Source: an uncultured Ruminococcus sp. (GTDB taxonomy: Bacteria > Bacillota > Clostridia > Oscillospirales > Ruminococcaceae). Taken from it: DNA of 11,063 nt. The notes under the pieces were generated by a model. It was given only the letters and a program-made list of their open reading frames with translations. It searched no databases and was not told the origin of the DNA. Shown here piece after piece: positions 5,625 through 11,063 of this stretch (its first letter is position 1; each line of letters starts with the position of its first letter). The position numbers and the translations under genes were made by a program. Location of the stretch: NCBI GenBank assembly GCA_910577575.1, contig CAJTOG010000064.1, forward strand, positions 1 to 11,063, read 5' to 3'.

Positions 5625-5630
5625 AAAATC

Positions 5631-5748
5631 AAATATTAAAAGCATACGGAGCAACGGGGTCGTGGACGCAGTCCCAACGAACCACCAAATAGCCCGATGA
5701 CTTATTAGTTCAGATGATTCCTGAACTGGTATGTCGTCGGGCTTTTTT
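5631..5748 (+). ncRNA. Unidentified structured RNA or attenuator leader
   Basis: About 118 nt between a strong promoter and an intrinsic terminator, with no supported reading frame. A first hairpin forms from GGUCGUGGAC (5658-5667) and GUCC, ACG, ACC (5671-5683) around a GCA loop, interrupted by a CA bulge (5675-5676) and a bulged A (5680); GG 5656-5657 may extend it onto CC 5685-5686. An alternative is an H-type pseudoknot pairing GGG with CCC (5673-5675) and GUGG (5662-5665) with CCAC (5682-5685). GCAUAC (5642-5647) can pair with GUAUGU (5729-5734), which overlaps the 3' arm of the terminator stem and could act as an antiterminator. It matches no RNA family I can name. Either a small RNA or the 5' leader of the helicase gene. 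Confidence 0.6.
5691..5748 (+). terminator. Intrinsic terminator with nested hairpin
   Basis: AGCCCGAUGAC (5691-5701) pairs over 11 positions with GUCGUCGGGCU (5733-5743), including one U-G wobble, followed by TTTTTT at 5743-5748. Inside the stem sits a second hairpin, AGUUCAG (5707-5713) with CUGAACU (5721-5727). It lies between the promoter at 5595-5624 and the helicase ribosome binding site. Confidence 0.85.
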
Positions 5749-5766
5749 GTATAAAAATTAATCTTT

Positions 5767-5785
5767 AAAGGAGGTAATTCAACTG
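5767..5785 (+). promoter_or_regulatory. Ribosome binding site defining a CTG start
   Basis: AAAGGAGGT (5767-5775) is a near-perfect Shine-Dalgarno sequence. Seven bases after it comes CTG (5783-5785), in frame with the helicase. No ATG, GTG or TTG occurs in this frame between the stop at 5759-5761 and the ATG at 5912, which lies inside the Walker A region. Confidence 0.75.
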
Positions 5786-7225
5786 AAGGAAATACTTAAA
5801 ATTCCGATAAAACCAGACCTGTATCAGTATCAGCAGAACGCCTGCCGATTTGCCTGTGAACGTTTCGGAATCCTGCCATCAGAAGTACATAGTAACGGAG
5901 TTGCACTGCTCATGGAAATGGGCTGCGGCAAAACAATTACCAGTATTGCAATAGCAGGAATTCTGCATGAGCATCGGCATATCAAAAAAATTCTGATTAC
6001 AGCACCGCTGTCCATTCTCGGCGTGTGGGAACAGGAATTTGCACGTTTTGCAGACTTTCCATATCAGCTGACCATTTTAAAGGGCAGCAGTTCTCAGAAG
6101 AAGGAACAGCTATCCAAATTGCACGGAGACAATCTGCAAATCGTTGTGGTCAATTATGAATCTGCATGGCGTTTGGAAAAGGAACTGCTTGATTTTGACG
6201 CTGACCTCATTATCTGCGATGAAGCTCATAAAATCAAGGAAAACCGTACATCACAATCCAAAGCGGTGCACCGTTTAGGCGATAAAGCAAGTTACAAACT
6301 TCTACTGACCGGAACGCTTATCACTAATAAAGAAATTGATGTCTTTTCCCAGTACCGCTTTCTGAACAGCGAAATTTTCGGGACAAGTTTCTATGTGTTC
6401 CGCAACAGGTATTTTGATATGTGCGGCTACGGCAAGCATATTCCTGTTTTTAAGAAACAGATGATGAACGAGTTTCTGCAAAAACTTCATTCAATCGCAT
6501 ATCGTGTCACAAAAGCTGAATGTCTGGATTTACCTGAAATTACAGAGGAAATCCGCACTGTGGAACTTGAACCGAAAGCAATGAAACTTTACAAGCAGTT
6601 TGAAAAAGAAAGTTTTGCGGAGCTTGCCGACTCAGAAGTTTCAGCAATGAATATCCTGACAAAAATGCTTCGTTTATCGCAGATGACAGGCGGTCATCTT
6701 ACCGATGATGAAGGAGATACAACTGCTGTCAGCATGGCAAAGCTGGACGCACTTTCCGATATTCTGGACACCATGCTTGCCGAGGATAAAAAGCTGGTTA
6801 TCATGGCAAGATTTGTGCCGGAGCTGAACGATATCCAGAAACTTCTTGAAAAGAAAAATATCGGTTACGCTTCCGTGAGAGGAGGCATTTCTAACCGTGC
6901 CGAGGAAATCAGAAGATTTCAGAATGATGCAGACTGTCGTGTATTTGTAGGACAAATTGCAGCGGCAGGACTTGGCATTACGTTAACGGCTGCGTCAACG
7001 ATGGTGTTCTATTCTCTCGATTACAGCATGAGCAATTTTGAACAGGCAAAGGCAAGAATTCACAGAGTATCGCAGACAGAAAACTGCCTGTATATCTATC
7101 TTACCGCCAAGAATACAGTCGATGCAAAAATCCTGCGTTCTCTGCGTGATAAGGTGGATTTAGCAAGAACACTGGTGGATGATTATCGGAACGGAATCAA
7201 TCCGTTTCAGGAAAAGGAGAACTAA
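5783..7225 (+). CDS. SNF2-type superfamily 2 helicase/ATPase (CTG start)
   Basis: A 480-residue protein if read from the CTG at 5783. A Q-motif-like DLYQYQQNAC (12-21) precedes Walker A LLMEMGCGKT (42-51), then ITAPLSILGVWE, Walker B DEAH (146-149), motif III LLLTGT, a C-terminal RecA domain with VIMARFVPELNDIQ, motif V AAGLGITLTAASTMVFY, and motif VI QAKARIHRVSQ (421-431). The Q-A-RxHRxxQ form of motif VI marks the SNF2 branch, so it is probably a DNA-dependent translocase in phage replication or recombination. The internal ATG at 5912 (Met44) would remove the Q motif and the first residues of the Walker A strand, so the true start must be upstream. The length suits phage SNF2 helicases. It lies directly before the coiled-coil gene (one-base gap). 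Confidence 0.9.
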   Translation: MKEILKIPIKPDLYQYQQNACRFACERFGILPSEVHSNGVALLMEMGCGKTITSIAIAGILHEHRHIKKILITAPLSILGVWEQEFARFADFPYQLTILKGSSSQKKEQLSKLHGDNLQIVVVNYESAWRLEKELLDFDADLIICDEAHKIKENRTSQSKAVHRLGDKASYKLLLTGTLITNKEIDVFSQYRFLNSEIFGTSFYVFRNRYFDMCGYGKHIPVFKKQMMNEFLQKLHSIAYRVTKAECLDLPEITEEIRTVELEPKAMKLYKQFEKESFAELADSEVSAMNILTKMLRLSQMTGGHLTDDEGDTTAVSMAKLDALSDILDTMLAEDKKLVIMARFVPELNDIQKLLEKKNIGYASVRGGISNRAEEIRRFQNDADCRVFVGQIAAAGLGITLTAASTMVFYSLDYSMSNFEQAKARIHRVSQTENCLYIYLTAKNTVDAKILRSLRDKVDLARTLVDDYRNGINPFQEKEN

Positions 7226-7226
7226 A

Positions 7227-7640
7227 ATGGAAATGAATATGCATGAGCTTGCGGAGCAGTTAAAACAGCTTCGTGAAGAAAAAAAGGACGCAGAACAGCG
7301 TGTGAAAGACATCAATGCCGAAATTGACAAAACAGAATATGCACTGGTTCAGCTGATGGCGGAAACAGAAACGCAGAATTTCACCCGTGCAGGAACGATG
7401 TTTTCGCTGACAACCAAGACCCGTGCATCCGCTGTAGCTGGTCATAAGGACGAGCTGTATTCTGCTTTGAAAGAGAACGGATTCGGCGAGCTTGTTTATG
7501 AAACTGTCAACGCAAACAGCCTGTCTGCTTTTGTCAAGGAGCAGATTGCCGAAAATCAGGACAGCGTTCCTGACTGGCTGAATGGTTTGATAAATGTATA
7601 TGAGCAGACCTCTGTGTCTGTCCGCAAATCTACGAAATGA
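7227..7640 (+). CDS. Coiled-coil phage protein, Gp157-like layout
   Basis: A 137-residue protein starting at ATG 7227, with AAGGAG (7214-7219) seven bases upstream. Residues about 5-50 form a charged coiled coil (LAEQLKQLREEKKDAEQRVK and onward). A beta-like segment follows (FTRAGTMFSLTTKTRASA), then a helical C-terminal part with ETVNANSLSAFVKEQI and PDWLNGLINVYEQTSVSVRK. Coiled coil followed by a short beta segment resembles siphovirus Gp157 proteins, but I see no decisive motif, so that is only a suggestion. Its place between a helicase and a presumed ssDNA-binding protein points to replication or recombination. Confidence 0.7.
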   Translation: MEMNMHELAEQLKQLREEKKDAEQRVKDINAEIDKTEYALVQLMAETETQNFTRAGTMFSLTTKTRASAVAGHKDELYSALKENGFGELVYETVNANSLSAFVKEQIAENQDSVPDWLNGLINVYEQTSVSVRKSTK

Positions 7641-7654
7641 AAGGAATCAGCATT

Positions 7655-8389
7655 ATGAAAAATGAATTGATGGAAACAAACAACACAGGCTATCTTGCCT
7701 TGCAGGACTTCGATCTTGCCAACGTGATGAGCGAGGAAATGGACGGTCTTTCGGCAACTTTTGAGCGTGTCAAGATACCGTCAGGCGGCGGAATCATGTT
7801 TGAGATTCCCGGCGAGAACCCCGATGAACCGGAAACTGTCAAAGAATTTTCGGCAGTCATCCTCTATCAGCACTCTCTGAACGCTTACTACAAAAGCGAG
7901 TATCAGGGAGGCTCAAATCCTCCCGACTGTGGCAGCTATGATGGTCATAACGGTGAGGGTAATCCCGGCGGAAACTGCGATTCCTGTCCGCTGAATCAGT
8001 ACGGTTCAGGAAAAAACGGTGCGAAAGCCTGCAAGAACCGCCGCCGTCTGTATCTGCTCCGTGAGGGCGAGATTTTCCCGATGATTTTATCGCTTCCTAC
8101 AGGTTCTCTGAAAGCATTCACACGCTACCTCATGCGTGTGATCCCGAAATACAAGAACTCCAATGCTGTAGTGACGAAATTTACTCTGAAGAAAGCATCA
8201 AGCAACACGGGTATCAATTACAGTCAGGCGCAGTTTGTGGTGGAACGTGCTTTGTCACCTGAGGAATATCAGCTGATCTCAGCTATGACGGAACAGGTCA
8301 AGGCACTCAGCAGAAGTGTGGGTTATGATGCAGAAGATGCACTGAATGTTGATCCTGAAACAGGCGAAGTCATTGAGCCGCTGAATTGA
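7655..8389 (+). CDS. Putative phage ssDNA-binding protein with Cys-containing loop
   Basis: A 244-residue protein. ATG 7655 is preferred because AAAGGA (7640-7645) lies nine bases upstream; in-frame ATG 7637 lacks a site. A conserved-looking central region carries NCDSCPLNQYGSGKNG followed by KACKNRRRLYLLREG: three Cys with many glycines and arginines, suggesting a metal-stabilised, nucleic-acid-binding surface. SLPTGSLKAFTRYLMRVIP follows. The C-terminus is acidic (DAEDALNVDPETGEVIEPLN), like the acidic tails of ssDNA-binding proteins that recruit partners. I recall similar proteins next to DNA polymerases in Firmicutes phages, with no firm function. ssDNA binding is inferred from position, the acidic tail and the basic core; the overall sequence is not a classical OB-fold SSB. 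Confidence 0.65.
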   Translation: MKNELMETNNTGYLALQDFDLANVMSEEMDGLSATFERVKIPSGGGIMFEIPGENPDEPETVKEFSAVILYQHSLNAYYKSEYQGGSNPPDCGSYDGHNGEGNPGGNCDSCPLNQYGSGKNGAKACKNRRRLYLLREGEIFPMILSLPTGSLKAFTRYLMRVIPKYKNSNAVVTKFTLKKASSNTGINYSQAQFVVERALSPEEYQLISAMTEQVKALSRSVGYDAEDALNVDPETGEVIEPLN

Positions 8390-8399
8390 GGAGAATGTC

Positions 8400-11063
8400 A
8401 TGGAAAATTACAGATGCGTCACTTCTGTGCAGGAAATTCAAGATTACATAGGAAATGCGATGGTTGTTGCTTTTGACTATGAAACCGCACCGGACGAGCC
8501 TTACCGAATGGAAGAAAAAGCTGCTCTTGACCTGCATAAAAGTCATATTGCAGGGTGCAGTTTTTCTATCAAGGAGCATACAGGGATCTATGTCCCTGTT
8601 GCTCATAAAATCGGAGAAAATATTGACAACTCGGCATTTCTTGATTTTTTGAAAATGTTTCTTGCAAGTAAAAACATCATCAAAATCGCCCACAATATCG
8701 CCTTTGAATCTGCGGTGTCCTATCATCAGGACATCGTGATTCAGCCGCCTGTGTATGACACAATTTGTGCGGCACAGATGACCTTGAAAAGCAATTATGA
8801 ATTCCGCAAACTTGCCGACAGCGGTCTGAAAAGACTTGCATCAGAAATCTGTCACGAACCTCTGCCTACCTTTAATGATGTAACAAACGGCAGACATTTT
8901 GATGAACTGGATGCACAAGATTCTGAAACGGTACGTTACGGCTGTGCGGACTCTGATTTTGCACTTCGGCTGTATCATATTTTTAACAACTGGTTTGACC
9001 GTTTTCTGCCGAAACATAGGTATATTGTGGAGCAGATCGAATCTCCCACAGCGGTGTATCTCGGTATTATGAAACACAATGGTGTACCTGTGGATGCAGA
9101 TTTGATGAAGTCCCGTCAGCAGGAAGCGGAAAACCAGATGCAGCGTATCAGGAACGATATAACTATGCTCATCGGTGATATTGAAATCGGTGCAAACTGC
9201 GGTACAAAGGCATTCAAGGATTATCTGTATCAGACCTTGAAACTGCCTGTTATGAAAGTCACTGCATCCAATAAAGAGGCGGCAGATGATGCCTCTATGA
9301 TCATGCTAAAAGAATGGTGCGATACAAATCGTCCGGAACTTTCTTCATTGTTCACGTTGGTGCAGGAATACAGAAAATGGGGTAAGATCAAGTCCACCTA
9401 CATTGACGGATATCTGAAATATCTGAGTTCTGCAACGGGCGGGATTCATCCGGATTTCTTTGCACTTTCTACGGAAACGGGACGAATGAACTGCCGGAAT
9501 CCAAATTTGCAAAATTGTTTTGATGAAGAAACTGAAATTCTGACAGAACGAGGATTTGTAAGGTTCTGTGACCTTCTTGACACAGATAAAGTGGCACAGT
9601 GGGATGATGGCAAAATAATGTTTGTAAAGCCCTTGGATTATATCAGCAGACAGTATAATGGTGAGATGATCAGACTGAAAAATCAGCACATTGATATGAT
9701 GATGACCCCTGATCACAGGTGTCTGGTTCAGAACAGGAAGACGAAAAAGTATTCTGTATATTCTGCTGAAGATTACCCAGAGGATTTCTGGCAGATTCAT
9801 GCCGGGAATTATACCTTTGGAAACAGACATATCAGTCTGGAAATGGTTACATTGCTTGCCGCAACGCAGGCTGACGGATATTTTCACGATGGCGGTATTG
9901 ATTTTTGGTTCACCAAAGCAAGAAAATACCGCAGGTTAAAAAATACGCTGGATGCGATAAATGCCGTTTATACAGAAGGCGTAAAACCTAGCACCGGACA
10001 GGTTAGAATCCGTATTGTGAAAGGTGCACTGGCATCAGAAATTATGCATATTCTTACGGAAGAGAAAAAATGGGGTGCATGGATTCTTGAGTGTGACAGA
10101 GATACTGTTCTCCGTATTTTGGAAGAACTGCCACACTGGGACGGATGTTTCACGATTCAGAATATGTATTCCAGTTCTGTCAAGGAAAATGCCGACTGGA
10201 TGCAGATTCTTTATACATTAACAGATACAAGAGCGCATCTTCGTGAGTACCGAAATGGAAATCCAAACGCAAATGTAAATTATCAGATTGATATCACACA
10301 TCGCAATTATAGCAGTACAACGAACATTGAAAAAGATATGGTATCTTATCACGGCATGGTTTACTGTGTTTCAGTTCCAAGTGGTTTTATTGTAGTACGA
10401 AGAAACGGAAATACAGCTGTTACTGGAAATTGTCCCCGCAAAAGCAATGATCCCATTGGTGTCCGTAATTTTATCAAAGCACCGAAAAATCATCTTATCC
10501 TGTCACTTGATTTCTCGCAGATTGAACTGCGTGTGGGAGCATTCTACTGCCGTGACAGAACCATGATGGAAACCTACAAAAACGACGGTGATATTCATGC
10601 TGCGACTACGGCTGTTATCTTCGGCTGTACTTACGAAGAAGCACAGAACAAACACAGAAAAGAGTACAAGGAACAGCGTACTATTGCCAAAAACGTAAAC
10701 TTCGGCACATTCTACGGATTGTTTCCGAAAGGACTGCAAAGTACGCTGAAATTCAAGGCAGGTGTAGAAAAATCGGTTGATGAATGCACTGCGATTATTG
10801 CAAATCTGAAAGCTGGATACCCTGCACTGACAACATGGCAGGAGGAAACCAAGCAGGATGCAGCAAGAAAAATGTATATTGAAACATGGCTTGGCAGACG
10901 GCGTTATCTGCCCAATATTCGCAGTGATAACTGGGGACTAAAGTCCTTTGCGGAACGCTGTGCATTGAATACGCCGATCCAAGGAACGGCCGCAGATATT
11001 CTGAAACTTGCAATTGTCCGCATTTTAGAGGGACTGCCGTCACGCCCTTGGCTGAAACCGATA
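8400..11063 (+). CDS. Family A DNA polymerase with in-frame intein (3' end outside window)
   Basis: 888 codons are open to the window edge. The 3'-5' exonuclease domain has exo I AFDYETA (D26, E28), exo II AHNIAFE (N99, E103 where Klenow has Asp) and exo III YGCAD (Y180, D184). The polymerase domain has TETGRMNCRNPNLQN (358-372), then the intein (373-677), then motif A LSLDFSQIELR (D704) and motif B RTIAKNVNFGTFYG (R760, K764, Y772). The final palm motif (HDE) lies beyond the window. Removing the intein leaves 583 visible residues of what should be a phage polymerase of about 650. There is no 5'-3' exonuclease domain, as usual for phage enzymes. GAGGAG (8388-8393) lies six bases before the ATG. 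It is the replicative polymerase of this element. Confidence 0.95.
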   Translation, partial: MENYRCVTSVQEIQDYIGNAMVVAFDYETAPDEPYRMEEKAALDLHKSHIAGCSFSIKEHTGIYVPVAHKIGENIDNSAFLDFLKMFLASKNIIKIAHNIAFESAVSYHQDIVIQPPVYDTICAAQMTLKSNYEFRKLADSGLKRLASEICHEPLPTFNDVTNGRHFDELDAQDSETVRYGCADSDFALRLYHIFNNWFDRFLPKHRYIVEQIESPTAVYLGIMKHNGVPVDADLMKSRQQEAENQMQRIRNDITMLIGDIEIGANCGTKAFKDYLYQTLKLPVMKVTASNKEAADDASMIMLKEWCDTNRPELSSLFTLVQEYRKWGKIKSTYIDGYLKYLSSATGGIHPDFFALSTETGRMNCRNPNLQNCFDEETEILTERGFVRFCDLLDTDKVAQWDDGKIMFVKPLDYISRQYNGEMIRLKNQHIDMMMTPDHRCLVQNRKTKKYSVYSAEDYPEDFWQIHAGNYTFGNRHISLEMVTLLAATQADGYFHDGGIDFWFTKARKYRRLKNTLDAINAVYTEGVKPSTGQVRIRIVKGALASEIMHILTEEKKWGAWILECDRDTVLRILEELPHWDGCFTIQNMYSSSVKENADWMQILYTLTDTRAHLREYRNGNPNANVNYQIDITHRNYSSTTNIEKDMVSYHGMVYCVSVPSGFIVVRRNGNTAVTGNCPRKSNDPIGVRNFIKAPKNHLILSLDFSQIELRVGAFYCRDRTMMETYKNDGDIHAATTAVIFGCTYEEAQNKHRKEYKEQRTIAKNVNFGTFYGLFPKGLQSTLKFKAGVEKSVDECTAIIANLKAGYPALTTWQEETKQDAARKMYIETWLGRRRYLPNIRSDNWGLKSFAERCALNTPIQGTAADILKLAIVRILEGLPSRPWLKPI
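9516..10430 (+). other. Intein with LAGLIDADG-like homing endonuclease, inside the DNA polymerase
   Basis: 305 in-frame residues interrupt the polymerase between PNLQN and CPRKS. Block A starts with the nucleophile Cys (CFDEETEILTERG). Block B is TPDH (intein residues 64-67). Block F is VYCVSVPSGFIVVRRNG (282-298). Block G is AVTGN (301-305), followed by Cys as the +1 extein nucleophile. The middle has two endonuclease-like motifs, LLAATQADGYF (113-123, D120) and ELPHWDG (204-210, D209), the second followed by a helical segment typical of phage inteins. The usual penultimate His is Gly here (GN); other phage inteins with GN ends are known and some splice. Length and frame are intact, so splicing is expected and the endonuclease may be active. 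Confidence 0.93.

Noticed and set aside
5631..5748. Retron, CRISPR-associated or tRNA-like RNA
   Set aside because: No reverse transcriptase, Cas gene, repeat array, cloverleaf or CCA end is visible. The two hairpins do not match known riboswitch cores such as the c-di-GMP or ZTP types that I compared from memory.
5714..5761. A short open frame (ATG at 5714 to TAA at 5759) inside the terminator, in the helicase frame
   Set aside because: It has no Shine-Dalgarno sequence, is only 15 codons, and its sequence is explained by the hairpin arms. It ends before the helicase start and does not supply one.
9345..9887. A 180-codon open frame on the minus strand
   Set aside because: It lies wholly within the polymerase and intein coding sequence on the + strand, has no ribosome binding site or family resemblance, and is a shadow of that gene. 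The other minus-strand open frames are rejected for the same reason.

Overview
This window looks like part of a prophage or temperate phage early and replication region from a low-GC Gram-positive gut bacterium, most likely a Clostridia (Ruminococcus/Oscillospiraceae-type) host. Supporting this are AT-rich sequence, strong AAGGAGG-type ribosome binding sites, TTGACA/TATAAT promoters, and tightly packed genes all on the + strand. Several small protein families are typical of Firmicutes phages: YopX, DUF551 and many short Cys-rich proteins. The assignment to a taxon is inference; no host gene, integrase or structural gene is visible.

Positions 1-4969 hold an accessory early operon of small genes: a truncated Cys-rich protein at the left edge, a perfect 11-bp inverted repeat (270-298), a zinc-ribbon protein, a PP-loop (PAPS-reductase-like) enzyme, an unknown 85-aa protein, a YopX-family protein, four more small proteins (three of them Cys-rich), an RNA ligase resembling vertebrate RLIG1/C12orf29, a zinc-ribbon/helical protein, an unknown 153-aa protein and a 50-aa double-CxxC protein. 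Neighbours overlap or are separated by a few bases, so they are probably co-transcribed and translationally coupled.

Positions 4954-5600 hold a RelB/DinJ-YoeB-type toxin-antitoxin module with its own promoter. It is bracketed by a near-identical 45-bp direct repeat, and each copy ends exactly at a TTGACA -35 box. The second copy supplies the -35 box of a second strong promoter, which reads into a structured, unidentified RNA (about 5631-5748) ending in an intrinsic terminator.

Positions 5783-11063 hold a replication module: an SNF2-type helicase that appears to start at a CTG codon, a coiled-coil protein, a Cys-containing protein that may bind ssDNA, and a family A DNA polymerase (cut by the window end). 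The polymerase gene is interrupted by an in-frame 305-residue intein with a LAGLIDADG-like endonuclease domain, inserted in the conserved PNLQN motif. Helicase, accessory protein, presumed ssDNA-binding protein and polymerase together make a plausible phage replisome. The terminator upstream of the helicase could set how much of this module is expressed from the second promoter.
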